This document shows positions 52,936 through 62,170 of a stretch of DNA of 64,000 bases, piece by piece. The notes under the pieces are model-generated. The model worked only from the letters and a program-made list of their open reading frames with translations. It was not told the origin of the DNA and made no database searches. The position numbers were made by a program, and so were the translations under genes. This stretch comes from Bacillota bacterium (GTDB taxonomy: Bacteria > Bacillota > Sulfobacillia > RBS10-35 > Bu92): NCBI GenBank assembly GCA_014896375.1, contig JADBKN010000021.1:1-64000 (forward strand), in the 5' to 3' direction. Each line of letters opens with the position of its first letter. The first letter of the stretch is position 1.

Positions 52936-54699
52936 TCAGCCCGCGGCGTCGCGCCCGGCCGGCGCGGCGCGCGCCGTCTCCTCCTCCTGGAGGCGGATGA
53001 TCTCGCGGAAGAGGCCCGGTTGCGCCTCCAGCTCGGCCGGCGTGCCCATCTGCACGATGCGGCCGCGGTCGAGCACGATCACCCGGTCCGCGAGACGGAT
53101 CGTGGAGGCGCGGTGGGCGACGACGAACGACGTGCGCCCGGACATGAGCCGCCGCAGCGCCTCGCGGATCAGCTCCTCCGTCTTCGTGTCGACGCTGGAG
53201 GTGGCCTCGTCCAGGATGAGGATGCGCGGGTCAAGGAGCAGCGCGCGCGCGATGGCCACGCGCTGCTTCTGGCCTCCGGAGAGCCCCACGCCGCGCTCGC
53301 CGACGACCGTGTCATAACCCTGCGGCAGGCTCATGATGAAGTCGTGGATCTGGGCCGCCTTCGCCGCCGCGACGATCTCCGCTCGGCTCGCGTCAGGGCG
53401 CCCGTAGGCGATGTTCTCGGCGATGGAGGCCGAGAAGAGGAACGTCTCCTGCGGCACGATGCCGATGTGGCGGCGGAGGTCGGCCAGTTTCAGATCGCGC
53501 ACATCATGGCCGTCGACGAGCACGCGCCCCTCTTCGACATCGTAGAAACGCGGGATGAGGTGCATGATCGTGCTCTTGCCGGATCCCGTCGTGCCGAGGA
53601 GCGCGATCGTCTCGCCCGGCTCCACGTGGAAGGAGACGTCGTCGAGCACCCACGGGCCCTCCGGCTCGTAGCGGAAGCGCACCCGCTCAAAGGCGACCTC
53701 GCCGCGCACGGACGGCAGCCGGCGCGCGTTCGGGCGCTCGACGACGTCCGGGCGCTCGTCCAGGAGGTCGAAGACCCGCGTGGCGGCCGCGATGGCGCGG
53801 GAGCCCATGTTCACGAGCCAGCCGAGCTGGCGCAGCGGGAAGAAGAGCATGCCGAGCAGCTGCAGGAAGGCGACGAGCGTGCCCAGCGTGATGACGCCGG
53901 TGACGACGCGCCAGCCGCCCACCCCGAGGGCGAGCACGGTGCCGAGGTCGGCCGTGAGGCTCATGAGGGGGAACCAGAAGGCACGCTGGCGCATGGCGTC
54001 CAGGTTCTGCTCCAGGTAACGCCAGTTGGCGCGGCCGAACTTCTCCACCTCGTAGGGCTCGGCCGTGAAGGCCCGCACCACGCGCACGCCCGTGACGTTC
54101 TCCTGAAGGATGGCGGTGATCTCCGCCTGTCGCTGCTGGATCTCCTGGTATTTGGGGCGCACGCGCCGGTTGAACTGGACGATGACGAGCACGAGGACCG
54201 GCAGCACCGGCAGGACGAGCGCCGTCAAAAGAGCGTCCAGCGAGAAGAGGTAGACCAGCACCGCCGCGAAGAGGAGCAGCTGGTTGGCCATCATGAGAAG
54301 GCCGAAGCCGAGAAAGCGCCGCAGGAGCTCGACGTCCTGCGCCACGCGGCTCATGATCTGCCCCGTCTGGGCGCGGTCGTAGAAGCGGAAGGACAGCGCC
54401 TGGAGGTGCGCGTACAGCTCCCCGCGCACGTCGAAGATGATGCGCTGCGACATGAACGCCATGGCGTAGCGCTGGAAGAACCAGAACGCGCCCTTGACGG
54501 CCGCGACGGCGACGACGGCCGAGGCGAGCCACGGCAGCCACGCGTAATGACCTTCGCGCAAGACGAAGTCGATCACGTGGCGCGTGATGTAGGGCACGGA
54601 GAGATCCATCGACGTGCCCACGACCAGCCCGCCCAGGCCCACCGCCAGCGAACGCCGGTAGGGGCGCGAGTACCGGAGGAGACGCCAGAGAACGTTCAT
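52936..54699 (-). CDS. ABC exporter, membrane-ATPase half, first of a pair
   Basis: 587 residues, six membrane helices and a C-terminal ATPase domain. Walker A IALLGTTGSGKSTIMHLI is near 373, signature LSGGQKQRVAIARALLLDPR near 471, Walker B ILILDEATSSVD near 495. Both halves of the pair keep the catalytic Glu, unlike LmrCD-type pairs where one site is degenerate. The ATG at 54699 is only one base after GGAGG, with a second possible site AGGAGAG 14 bases upstream. Confidence 0.9.
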   Translation of the reverse strand: MNVLWRLLRYSRPYRRSLAVGLGGLVVGTSMDLSVPYITRHVIDFVLREGHYAWLPWLASAVVAVAAVKGAFWFFQRYAMAFMSQRIIFDVRGELYAHLQALSFRFYDRAQTGQIMSRVAQDVELLRRFLGFGLLMMANQLLLFAAVLVYLFSLDALLTALVLPVLPVLVLVIVQFNRRVRPKYQEIQQRQAEITAILQENVTGVRVVRAFTAEPYEVEKFGRANWRYLEQNLDAMRQRAFWFPLMSLTADLGTVLALGVGGWRVVTGVITLGTLVAFLQLLGMLFFPLRQLGWLVNMGSRAIAAATRVFDLLDERPDVVERPNARRLPSVRGEVAFERVRFRYEPEGPWVLDDVSFHVEPGETIALLGTTGSGKSTIMHLIPRFYDVEEGRVLVDGHDVRDLKLADLRRHIGIVPQETFLFSASIAENIAYGRPDASRAEIVAAAKAAQIHDFIMSLPQGYDTVVGERGVGLSGGQKQRVAIARALLLDPRILILDEATSSVDTKTEELIREALRRLMSGRTSFVVAHRASTIRLADRVIVLDRGRIVQMGTPAELEAQPGLFREIIRLQEEETARAAPAGRDAAG

Positions 54700-54759
54700 G
54701 CCTCCATGATACGCTCTCCTGCGCGAAACTCCTTCGGGTTTCGAAAGAACGGGCCCGCC

Positions 54760-54987
54760 CTAGCGGCCGCGATCGCGTCCGCGCCGCTGCACGACGAGCC
54801 CCGAGGCGGAGATGAAGAGGCCCACGCTGGCGATGAGCGCCGGCTCCACGTGGAGCGCGGCCGCGAGGCGCTCCGCCTGCCACACGACCGCCGCCCCGGC
54901 CAGCATGATGAGGAGACCCTGCGTGCCGCCGTCCAGCCCGCCCCGCCGCGGCGGGCGCGACGGACCCGCACCCTTCCCTTCGGGCAC
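54760..54987 (-). CDS. Small two-helix membrane protein, hypothetical
   Basis: 75 residues from GTG 54987, six bases after AGGGGGG. A charged N-terminus (VPEGKGAGPSRPPRRGG) precedes two likely membrane helices (GLLIMLAGAAVVWQAERLAA and PALIASVGLFISASGLVV) and an Arg-rich end. It lies upstream of the ABC pair and divergent from comM. Not recognised; it may belong with the exporter. Confidence 0.5.
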   Translation of the reverse strand: MPEGKGAGPSRPPRRGGLDGGTQGLLIMLAGAAVVWQAERLAAALHVEPALIASVGLFISASGLVVQRRGRDRGR

Positions 54988-55117
54988 ACCGTTCCCCCCT
55001 CGCCGTCGCCCCCGCTGGAGACGTGCTGTGTCCACTCATTCCCCGCCCTGCCCCGCGTCCCTTTGCCCAGGATTTTCCAGTCCAGCGTCGAAGCCCTCGA
55101 GACGAGGAGGGATGCCG

Positions 55118-56650
55118 GTGCTCGCCCGTGGTTGGACGGCGGCGCTGGAAGGCGTGGAGGCGGTGCCGGTCTCCGTGGAGGTGGACGTCCACAACGGCCT
55201 GCCTTCCCTGGAGCTCGTGGGCCTGCCGGGGGCCGGCGTGAAGGAGTCCAAGGACCGGGTGCGGAGCGCGATCCGCAATGGGGGCTGGTCGTTCCCCCCG
55301 CGCCGCGTGACGGTCAACCTGGCTCCCGGCCACGTGAGGAAGGCCGGCTCGCATTATGACCTGCCGATCGCCCTGTGCGTGCTCCTGGCCACGGGGCAGG
55401 TGCCGCCGGGTCGCGAGGGCGTGTGGGCGGCCGGGGAGCTCGCCCTGGACGGCGCCTTGCGGCCCGTGCCGGGCGTGCTGCCCTTCGCCCTGGCGGCGCG
55501 CCGGGCCGGCGCGCGCCATCTCCTCGTGCCCGCCGCGAACGCCGGGGAGGCACGGGCCGTCGGGGAGCTGGACGTCGTCGGCGCCCGTTCCCTTGAGGAC
55601 GCGGCGCGCTGGCTCGCCGGCGGGCCGCCGCCGGCAGCGGGCGTCGGCTCGGCAGCGTCTCCTCAAGGAGGGAGCGCAGCAGGCGGGGAAGGGCTGCCGG
55701 ACGGCGACCTCGCGGAGGTGCGCGGCCAGGAGACGGCCAAGCGCGCACTGGAGGTGGCCGCCGCCGGCGGGCACAACGTGCTCCTCATCGGGCCGCCCGG
55801 CTCAGGAAAGACGATGCTCGCGCGCCGCCTGGCCGGCCTCCTCCCGGACCTGGACGCGGCCACGGCGCTGGAGGTCACGGCCGTGCACAGCGCCGCCGGC
55901 GTGCTGCCGCCCGGATCCGGGCTGCTGCGGCGGCCGCCCTTCCGCTCGCCGTCTCCGGGCGCCACCCTCGTGGCGCTCATGGGCGGCGGAGCGTCGCTGC
56001 GGCCCGGGGAGCTGTCCCTGGGGCACGGCGGCGTGCTCTTCCTGGACGAGGCGGCGCGCTTCGCTCCGGCTGTGCTGGAAGCACTGCGGGCTCCCCTGGA
56101 GGACGGCGAGGTGGTGATCGCACGCCACCGCGGCTCCGTGCGCTTTCCCGCGCGGACGCAGCTCGTCCTCGCGGACAACCCCTGCCCCTGCGGCTGGCAC
56201 GGCGAGCCGCGCGGCCCGTGCGCCTGCCGCTGCTCGGCCGCGCAGCTCCGCCAGTACCGCGCGCGCCTCTCCGGACCGCTGCGCGACCGGCTCGATCTCT
56301 TCCTCCGCGTGCCGCGCCCGGCCTACGCCGACGCCGCGCGCCCACAAGGCGCCTCCACACGGGAGCTGCGCGCCCGCGTGGAGGCGGCCCGCGCCCGCCA
56401 GGCGGCGCGCGGGCAGGGAGGGCTCAACGCGCACCTCACCCTGGCGGAGCTCGACCGCTGGGCCGCGCCCGACCGCGCGGCGGAGCGCCGCCTGGCCGAC
56501 GCCTGGACCCGCCACGGCCTCGGCATGCGGGGGCGCGTGCGCGTCCTGAGGGTGGCGCGCACCATCGCCGATCTGGAGGGCAGCGCGGGCGTGCGGGAGG
56601 AGCATGTGCTGGAGGCGCTGCACTACCGCTTTGCCGGAGAAGATGAATGA
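55118..56650 (+). CDS. comM: ComM/YifB-family AAA ATPase (Mg-chelatase-like)
   Basis: 510 residues. An N-terminal Lon-like domain (LPSLELVGLPGAGVKESKDR) is followed by the AAA core with GPPGSGKTMLARRLAGLLPD near 226, the Walker B GGVLFLDEAARFAPAVLEAL, and a CxxC pair region PCPCGWHGEPRGPCACRC. ComM is a hexameric helicase that speeds integration of transforming DNA. GTG 55118 (seven bases after AGGAGG) is preferred over ATG 55112, which is only one base from it. It is on the plus strand here, although its usual neighbours are on the minus strand. Confidence 0.92.
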   Translation: MLARGWTAALEGVEAVPVSVEVDVHNGLPSLELVGLPGAGVKESKDRVRSAIRNGGWSFPPRRVTVNLAPGHVRKAGSHYDLPIALCVLLATGQVPPGREGVWAAGELALDGALRPVPGVLPFALAARRAGARHLLVPAANAGEARAVGELDVVGARSLEDAARWLAGGPPPAAGVGSAASPQGGSAAGGEGLPDGDLAEVRGQETAKRALEVAAAGGHNVLLIGPPGSGKTMLARRLAGLLPDLDAATALEVTAVHSAAGVLPPGSGLLRRPPFRSPSPGATLVALMGGGASLRPGELSLGHGGVLFLDEAARFAPAVLEALRAPLEDGEVVIARHRGSVRFPARTQLVLADNPCPCGWHGEPRGPCACRCSAAQLRQYRARLSGPLRDRLDLFLRVPRPAYADAARPQGASTRELRARVEAARARQAARGQGGLNAHLTLAELDRWAAPDRAAERRLADAWTRHGLGMRGRVRVLRVARTIADLEGSAGVREEHVLEALHYRFAGEDE

Positions 56651-56676
56651 AGCCGGGCATAGCCCGGCTTCATTCA
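56644..56676. terminator. Bidirectional terminator between comM and the IscA-like gene
   Basis: TGAATGAAGCCGGGC, ATA, GCCCGGCTTCATTCA: a perfect 15-pair stem that includes the comM stop codon. It stands between two convergent genes and can fold the same way on both strands. Confidence 0.8.
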
Positions 56677-56696
56677 CTTACGGCGCTGCGAGCGCG

Positions 56697-57005
56697 TCAG
56701 TGGCCGCAGCAGTGGCCGGCGTTCGGGCGCCGGATGACGAAGCCGCGCTGCACGCCGCGCTCCTCGAAGTCGACCTCCGCGTCGTCGAGGTACTGCGCCG
56801 TCTCCTTGTCGAACACGACGCGGAACCCGTCCTGCTCCACGACCTCGTCCTCCGGCCGCCTCTCGTCCCACCCCATGCCGAAGTGGACGTTGCCGCAGCC
56901 GCAGCGGTGCTGGATGTGGATGCGCAGGTCCGGTTTCGGGTCGCCTTCCTGCTTCAGAAGTTCCTTCAGCTCTTTCACGGCTTCAGGGGTAAACTGAATG
57001 GCCAT
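56697..57005 (-). CDS. HesB/IscA-like iron-sulfur protein
   Basis: 102 residues. It starts MAIQFTPEAVKELKELLKQE, the HesB fold. The cysteines are HRCGCGN and GHCCGH rather than the classical IscA spacing of one plus two (C-x60-70-C-x-C), so its cluster ligation may differ. It may carry or sense an iron-sulfur cluster. It lies between comM and yraN, a place that usually has no such gene. Confidence 0.75.
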   Translation of the reverse strand: MAIQFTPEAVKELKELLKQEGDPKPDLRIHIQHRCGCGNVHFGMGWDERRPEDEVVEQDGFRVVFDKETAQYLDDAEVDFEERGVQRGFVIRRPNAGHCCGH

Positions 57006-57045
57006 GGCCCGTCACCCTCTCACATCGCTATCTTACCGCTTCGCG

Positions 57046-57441
57046 TCAATCGCCGGCGGCGAACGCGTCCTCGATCCACTCCACGGCCAGGCGTCCTCTC
57101 TCCACCGTGACGGCGCAGACGTCGAAGCGCCAGGGGGCGTCGAGGCAGCCGTGCGCAGCCGCAAACCAGCGCGCGGCGCGCACGAGGCGCCCCCGCTTGG
57201 CCGGCGTGACCGATTCGGCGGGCGTGCCGGCCGCCCGCGTCCGCCGCGCGCGCACCTCGACAGCCACCCATGTGTCGCCGTCCTTCACGACGAGGTCGAG
57301 CTCCCCCGCGCGGCACCGCCAGTTCCGCCCCACGACCCGGTAGCCGCGAGCCTCCGCCGCCGCCGCGGCCGCCGCCTCCGCGCGCCGGCCGAAGGCGACG
57401 CGGTCCTCGCCGCTTCCCTCGCCCCCCGCCGCGGTGGTCAC
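57046..57441 (-). CDS. YraN-family (UPF0102) predicted endonuclease
   Basis: 131 residues, PD-(D/E)xK-like fold: GYRVVGRNWRCRAGELDLVV, then WVAVEVRARR (usually VEVK). It may act on DNA, but no activity is established for the family. It overlaps the rnhB stop by four bases. Confidence 0.85.
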   Translation of the reverse strand: MTTAAGGEGSGEDRVAFGRRAEAAAAAAAEARGYRVVGRNWRCRAGELDLVVKDGDTWVAVEVRARRTRAAGTPAESVTPAKRGRLVRAARWFAAAHGCLDAPWRFDVCAVTVERGRLAVEWIEDAFAAGD

Positions 57442-58289
57442 GCTCCCCCGCCCTCTCCGTTCCCGGCGCGCGCGGAGCCCTCCTCCAGCGGCCAGACGAG
57501 TTGCTCGGCCGATGCGGCCGTCTCCGCGCCCCAGCGGAAGCTGCGGCGGTGGATGGGCGAGGGGCCGAGGGCGCGGAGGGCGGCGAGGTGCTCGGCCGTC
57601 GCGTACCCCTTGTGGCGGGCGAAGCCGTAGCCCGGCAGGCGCCGGTCCCAGATCTCCATCAGCCGGTCGCGGTGCACCTTCGCGAGCACCGAGGCGGCCG
57701 CGATGCTGTTCGAAAGGCCGTCGCCGCCGACGATCGCCTCCTGCGGCAGCGCCAGGCCCGGGATGCGAAAGCCGTCGACGAGCACCGCGTCCGGCGGTAC
57801 GCGCAGCGTCTCCAGCGCGCGCCGCATCCCCAGGAAGACGGCCTGGGCGATGTTCAGCTCATCGATCAGCGCCGGCGGCACGGTGACGACGGACCAGGCG
57901 AGGGCCTGGCGGCGGATCGGCTCCACAAGCCGCGCGCGCTCCATGGGATCGAGGCGTTTGGAGTCGTCGAGACCCGGAATGTGGGCGTCCGGCCGCAGGA
58001 TGACGGCGGCCGTCACGACCGGCCCGGCCAGCGGACCGCGGCCGACCTCGTCCACGCCGGCCACGCGGCGGAAGCCGGCGGCCCAGAGGCGCCGCTCAAA
58101 CGTGAAGCGCCGCTGGAAGGCGCGCCGCGCCTCCCGCTCCGCGCGCTCGCGCCGCCGCTCGCGCTCCAGAAGGATGCGCGCCCCCCGGCGAGGGTCCGCC
58201 TCGAGCTCCTTCAGGAGCGCCCGGCGGTGCGCGCCGCGCGCGCTCTCCAGTTCCTTCGCGTACTCCTCAAGCGGCCGGCGCCCGGTCAC
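57438..58289 (-). CDS. rnhB: Ribonuclease HII
   Basis: 283 residues; a charged N-terminal extension of about 70 residues precedes the core. The active site begins VAGVDEVGRGPLAGPVVTAA with the Asp-Glu pair; others are in GLDDSKRLDP and VLVDGFRIPG. It removes RNA from RNA-DNA hybrids and misplaced ribonucleotides. It follows rbgA with a four-base overlap. Confidence 0.95.
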   Translation of the reverse strand: MTGRRPLEEYAKELESARGAHRRALLKELEADPRRGARILLERERRRERAEREARRAFQRRFTFERRLWAAGFRRVAGVDEVGRGPLAGPVVTAAVILRPDAHIPGLDDSKRLDPMERARLVEPIRRQALAWSVVTVPPALIDELNIAQAVFLGMRRALETLRVPPDAVLVDGFRIPGLALPQEAIVGGDGLSNSIAAASVLAKVHRDRLMEIWDRRLPGYGFARHKGYATAEHLAALRALGPSPIHRRSFRWGAETAASAEQLVWPLEEGSARAGNGEGGGA

Positions 58290-59167
58290 GGCGCGCCGGC
58301 GCCTTTCGCGCGCGCCCCCGCGGCATCGCTCCCATCCGCGGGGAGCGCGGCATCTCCGGGCGTCTCCAGGGTGACGGCGCCCAACTTCCCCCGGCGGAAA
58401 TCCCCAAGGAGGATCTCCGCGGCGCGGGCGATGTCGACCTGGCCCCCGGCCGCCAGCGCACCCCGCCGCCGGCCGATGGCCGCGAGCACATCCGCCGGCT
58501 CGCCGCGCTCGTCCTCAAGCCCGTAATGCACTTCCAGAGTGCGCGGCCGCTCCCGTTGGAAGAAGGCGATGAGCCACACGGCGGCTTCCTCGGCCGGCCA
58601 CTGTTCTTCGGAAAGGCAGTCCAGGGCGCGCAGCTTGGCCGCCCGCTCACCCCGCCCCACGGTGGGCGGCAGAATGCCTGGGGTGTCGAGCAGGTCGAAG
58701 TCATCGAGGCGGATCCACTGCTCGCCGCGCGTGATGCCCGGGCGGGCGCCCGTCGCCGCCTTGGCGCGGCCGGCCAGGCGGTTGATGAGCGAGGACTTGC
58801 CGACGTTCGGAATGCCGGCCACGAGCACGCGCAGGCGTGGTCCCGCACCGCGCGCCTCCCGAGCGCGGAGAAGGAGCGGCTCCACGTCGGGGCGCGGCCC
58901 GGCGGCGGCCACGGCCACGGCGGTCACGTCGCGCGCGGAAAAGTAGCGCAGCCACTCCGCCGTGCGGGCCTCGTCCGCCAGGTCGGCCTTGGCGAGCACC
59001 AGCCAGCGCGGCCGGCCGCCGAACTCTCCGGCGAGTTGAACGTTGCGCGTGGACCAGGGCGCCCGCGCGTCGACGACCTCCCAGACGAGGTCGACGGCGC
59101 GCGCCAGCTGGCGCAGCCGGCCGCGGACGCGCGCCATGTGCCCCACGAGCACGCCGCGCTGGCTCAT
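58286..59167 (-). CDS. rbgA: Ribosome biogenesis GTPase RbgA (YlqF)
   Basis: 293 residues from ATG 59167. Circularly permuted GTPase: G4 (LVLAKADLAD, near 58) precedes G1 (GIPNVGKSSLINRLAG, near 120) and G3 (LLDTPGILPP, near 162). It is essential for late 50S assembly. A longer in-frame upstream reading has no ribosome site and was not used. Confidence 0.95.
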   Translation of the reverse strand: MSQRGVLVGHMARVRGRLRQLARAVDLVWEVVDARAPWSTRNVQLAGEFGGRPRWLVLAKADLADEARTAEWLRYFSARDVTAVAVAAAGPRPDVEPLLLRAREARGAGPRLRVLVAGIPNVGKSSLINRLAGRAKAATGARPGITRGEQWIRLDDFDLLDTPGILPPTVGRGERAAKLRALDCLSEEQWPAEEAAVWLIAFFQRERPRTLEVHYGLEDERGEPADVLAAIGRRRGALAAGGQVDIARAAEILLGDFRRGKLGAVTLETPGDAALPADGSDAAGARAKGAGAP

Positions 59168-59278
59168 CTCGCGCCTCCTCGCCGGTATTCTACAGCAGCC
59201 GGGAGCCGCGGCGCCGCCGCGTGCGCCGTGCATACCGGCCCGCCGCATCCAACCATGCTAAGCGGCGGGGGCGATCAC

Positions 59279-59539
59279 GTGACACACCCGACATCCGATG
59301 CGGAGGCCGCAAAGGGCACGACCTCCCTGGCCGCGGCCGTCCTTGGCTCCGATGCCGCCTCGGCCTGGTTGGATCAGCTGGAGCAGGCCGCCATGCGCGA
59401 CGACGAGATGCGCTCACGCCTGCAGCGCATCTTCCTCGCCAACCTGGCCTCGATCCGCCAGGACGGAGGGGAGCTGTACCACTCGTGGCTCGAACTTCTG
59501 GAGAATTCCCTCGAAGATCTCCGTCACCGCCGCCCATGA
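59279..59539 (+). CDS. Small hypothetical plus-strand protein
   Basis: 86 residues from GTG 59279, seven bases after a GGGGG stretch; an in-frame ATG at 59254 has no ribosome site. The product is helical and polar, including SAWLDQLEQAAMRDDEMRSR and IRQDGGELYHSWLELLENSL. It is not recognised. It is divergent from rbgA and convergent with lepB, with a hairpin between. Its amino-acid make-up is more balanced than frames opposite genes. Confidence 0.45.
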   Translation: MTHPTSDAEAAKGTTSLAAAVLGSDAASAWLDQLEQAAMRDDEMRSRLQRIFLANLASIRQDGGELYHSWLELLENSLEDLRHRRP

Positions 59540-59571
59540 AGACATCGGCGCACCGGGGGCAGCTGGAGTGG

Positions 59572-59590
59572 GGCGGCCTCCAGGGCCGCC
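59572..59590. terminator. Hairpin between the small gene and lepB
   Basis: GGCGGCC, loop TCCAG, GGCCGCC. A seven-pair stem lies next to the lepB stop between two convergent genes. There is no T-tract, so it is a moderate candidate. Confidence 0.4.
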
Positions 59591-60163
59591 TCAGTGGAGG
59601 ATGTGCGCCTCTGATAGCGGCCACCAGACGAAGAGGGCCTCACCCTTGACGTTGGCCAGCGGAACCTCGCCGAAGGAGCGGCTGTCCTCGCTGTCGGGAC
59701 GGTTGTCGCCCAGCACCCAGACGGTGCCGGGCGGCACCTGGAAGGGAGGCGTCGTGCCGCCGGATCGGTAGGCCACGTAGGGTTCGGAGAGGCGCCGGCC
59801 GTTGACGTACACCCAGCCGTCGCGCAGCTGGACGACGTCCCCGCCCACGGCGATCACGCGCTTGATGTAGTCCTTGTCCGTCGCCTTCGGCGGGCGGAAG
59901 ACGATGATCTCCCCCGGCTGCGGCGGGCGCAGGCGGTAGATGAGCTTATTGACGAGCAGGCGCTCCCCGGAGTGCAGCGTGGGCTGCATCGACGGCCCTT
60001 CGACGACGAACGACTCCACCGCGTAGTGCCGGATGAGCACGGCGAGCACCAGCGCGATGAGGACCGTCTCGACCGTTTCCCAGATGAAGCGGCCCGCGCC
60101 GCGCACCTGCGCCCGCTCCGACGAACCTTCCAACGCTTCGCCTTCCTTCGGCAGGGCTGTCAC
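59591..60163 (-). CDS. lepB: Type I signal peptidase
   Basis: 190 residues: short cytoplasmic part, one membrane helix (WETVETVLIALVLAVLIRHY), catalytic Ser near 57 in VEGPSMQPTLHSGERLLVNK and Lys near 100 in DYIKRVIAVGGDVV, and box E GDNRPDSEDSRSFG. The short Gram-positive (SipS) type. GTG 60163 has no clear ribosome site; a TTG about 11 codons later, seven bases after GGAAGG, is an alternative. Confidence 0.93.
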   Translation of the reverse strand: MTALPKEGEALEGSSERAQVRGAGRFIWETVETVLIALVLAVLIRHYAVESFVVEGPSMQPTLHSGERLLVNKLIYRLRPPQPGEIIVFRPPKATDKDYIKRVIAVGGDVVQLRDGWVYVNGRRLSEPYVAYRSGGTTPPFQVPPGTVWVLGDNRPDSEDSRSFGEVPLANVKGEALFVWWPLSEAHILH

Positions 60164-60195
60164 GGGAAGGGGCGGGGGCCGCCCCCGGGGCGCGA

Positions 60196-60546
60196 TCAGA
60201 CGTCGCGGCGCTTCTCCTTGATGCGCGCCGCCTTGCCGCTCAGGTTGCGAAGGTAGTAGAGCTTCGCGCGGCGCACGCGTCCCTGCCGCACGACCTCGAT
60301 CTTCTCAATGCGGGGCGAGTGGACCGGAAACGTCCGCTCCACGCCGACGCCGTAGCTGACCCGGCGCACGGTGAAGGTCTCCGAGACGCCGCGCCCCTTG
60401 CGCGCCAGGACGGTGCCCTCGAAGACCTGGATGCGCTCGCGGCCGCCTTCGACGACCTTCACGTGCACGCGCACCGTGTCCCCAGGGCGGAAGTCGGGGA
60501 TGTCCGTGCGCAGCTGCTCCTTCTCCAGCGTGCGGATGATGTCCAT
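60196..60546 (-). CDS. rplS: 50S ribosomal protein L19
   Basis: 116 residues from ATG 60546 after [47 protein letters not shown] and [20 protein letters not shown] are diagnostic. It has its own promoter overlapping the end of trmD. Confidence 0.97.
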   Translation of the reverse strand: MDIIRTLEKEQLRTDIPDFRPGDTVRVHVKVVEGGRERIQVFEGTVLARKGRGVSETFTVRRVSYGVGVERTFPVHSPRIEKIEVVRQGRVRRAKLYYLRNLSGKAARIKEKRRDV

Positions 60547-60582
60547 GCGCGTCCTCCTCGGGTTCCAGACAAACCGCGGTCT

Positions 60583-60591
60583 ATTATAGCA
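60583..60591 (-). promoter_or_regulatory. Extended -10 promoter of rplS
   Basis: TGCTATAAT: a perfect -10 with a TGn extension and no convincing -35. The trmD stop codon TAA is within the -10 box. Transcription would start near 60576, about 30 bases before the rplS start. Confidence 0.65.
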
Positions 60592-61351
60592 TTCCGTCCC
60601 CGCCGGACGGCCGGCGCGCCTCTTCTTCAAGAGACGCCAGAAAGCGCCGGTCCTCCTCCGTGAGCGGGGCCTTCTCCAGGAGGTCCGGGCGCCGCTCCCA
60701 CGTGCGGCGCAGGGCCATTTGCCGCCGCCAGCGCGCGATCTCCGCGTGGTTGCCGGAGAGCAGCACGTCCGGCACGGCCAGCCCGTTCCACACGCGCGGG
60801 CGCGTGTACTGCGGCCCCTCCAGGAGGCCGCTGGCGAACGAGTCCTCGTACGGCCCGCGCTCCGCGCCGAGCACGCCCGGCAGGAGGCGCACCACGGCGT
60901 CCACGACCACCATCGCCGGCAGCTCGCCGCCCGTGAGGACATAGTCCCCGATGGAGATCTCGTCGTCCACCAGGGTGAGCCGCACGCGCTCGTCCACTCC
61001 CTCGTAGCGGCCGCAGATGAAGATGAGGTGCGCCTCTTTCGCAAGCTCGAAGGCGTACGCCTGGTCGAAGCGGCGCCCCTGCGGCGAGGTCAGGAGCACC
61101 CGCGGCCGACCCTCGCCGGCCTCGTCGCGACAGTGCGCCACGGCGCGCGCGATCGGCTCCGGCTTCATCACCATGCCCGGGCCGCCGCCGAAGGGATAGT
61201 CGTCCGTCGTGCGGTGGCGGTCGTCGGTGAAGTCGCGGATGTCGACGATGCGGATCTCGACCAGACCGCGCACCTGAGCCTTCCAGAGCATGCCGTGGCG
61301 GAAGGGCCCGTCGAACATCCCGGGCATGATCGTCAAGATGTCGATGCGCAC
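60584..61351 (-). CDS. trmD: tRNA (guanine-N1-)-methyltransferase
   Basis: 255 residues. The SPOUT trefoil-knot enzyme methylates G37 of tRNAs. [20 protein letters not shown], the S-adenosylmethionine knot [15 protein letters not shown] and [20 protein letters not shown] are canonical. Standard rimM-trmD-rplS order. Confidence 0.97.
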   Translation of the reverse strand: MRIDILTIMPGMFDGPFRHGMLWKAQVRGLVEIRIVDIRDFTDDRHRTTDDYPFGGGPGMVMKPEPIARAVAHCRDEAGEGRPRVLLTSPQGRRFDQAYAFELAKEAHLIFICGRYEGVDERVRLTLVDDEISIGDYVLTGGELPAMVVVDAVVRLLPGVLGAERGPYEDSFASGLLEGPQYTRPRVWNGLAVPDVLLSGNHAEIARWRRQMALRRTWERRPDLLEKAPLTEEDRRFLASLEEEARRPSGGDGML

Positions 61352-61403
61352 CGCGTCCCACCCCGCTCCTCCACCGACGCCGCCGGCGGCCGCCGGCGCG
61401 GCC

Positions 61404-61925
61404 TCACGCCTTCTCGTCCTCGCCGGGCAGGCTGCCCGGCGGGGGCGCGACGGTCATCGCTCCGGCGGCGAGGTCGACGGACGCCACCACGGATCTCAGC
61501 GCCGGCAGGAGCACCTCGCCCAGCGGGCCGCGCACGACGAAGACGTCGTTCGCGCCCGTGCGCAGGATCTCCGCGAGCCGGCCCAGATCGCGCCCGTCGA
61601 CCGTCCTCACCGCGAGGCCGATGAGCTCATGGTGGTAGTAGCGCCCGGCCGGCAAGGTCGGCAGCTCCGCCGTGGCCACCCACAGCCGGGCGCCGCGCAG
61701 CGCCTCCGCCGCCTCGCGGCTGGACACGCCTTCGAGGCGCAGGATCCAGAGGCCGCCACGGTGCGGGCGGGCGTCGAGGATGCGCCGCCACGGCCCCTCC
61801 ATCCCAAGACGCACGCGCCGCCCCGGGAAGCGCTCAGGGAAGTCCGTCTCCGGGCGCAGGCGCACGTCGCCGCGGATGCCGTGCGGCGCGACGACCTCAC
61901 CCACGGAGACGTAGTCCGGCTTCAC
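61404..61925 (-). CDS. rimM: 16S rRNA processing protein RimM
   Basis: 173 residues. The N-terminal RimM domain ([20 protein letters not shown]) and C-terminal PRC barrel ([40 protein letters not shown]) are complete. It binds S19 in 30S maturation. It overlaps the KH gene stop by four bases. Confidence 0.95.
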   Translation of the reverse strand: MKPDYVSVGEVVAPHGIRGDVRLRPETDFPERFPGRRVRLGMEGPWRRILDARPHRGGLWILRLEGVSSREAAEALRGARLWVATAELPTLPAGRYYHHELIGLAVRTVDGRDLGRLAEILRTGANDVFVVRGPLGEVLLPALRSVVASVDLAAGAMTVAPPPGSLPGEDEKA

Positions 61926-62167
61926 GGGCGGTCGGGGACCTCGACGCGCACGCGCCGGTTCTGGCGCGCGGCCGCGGCCTTCGCGAGCTGGCGGATGGCC
62001 TGGATGGTGCGGCCCTGCCGGCCGATGACCTTGCCGAGGTCGTCCTTGGCCACCTGCAGCTCGACCTCCAGGACCTCGTCCCGCGCCGTCTCACGGATGC
62101 GGACGGCGTCCGGCTGGTCCACGACGCTGCGTGCGAGGAAGGCGACCAGGTCGCCGATGCGGCTCAC
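61922..62167 (-). CDS. khpA: KH-domain RNA-binding protein (YlqC/KhpA)
   Basis: 81 residues with one KH domain. The GxxG loop is in DDLGKVIGRQGRTIQAIRQL. In other Gram-positive bacteria KhpA pairs with KhpB (Jag/EloR) in RNA control of cell length. Located between rpsP and rimM as usual. Confidence 0.92.
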   Translation of the reverse strand: MSRIGDLVAFLARSVVDQPDAVRIRETARDEVLEVELQVAKDDLGKVIGRQGRTIQAIRQLAKAAAARQNRRVRVEVPDRP

Positions 62168-62170
62168 ACC

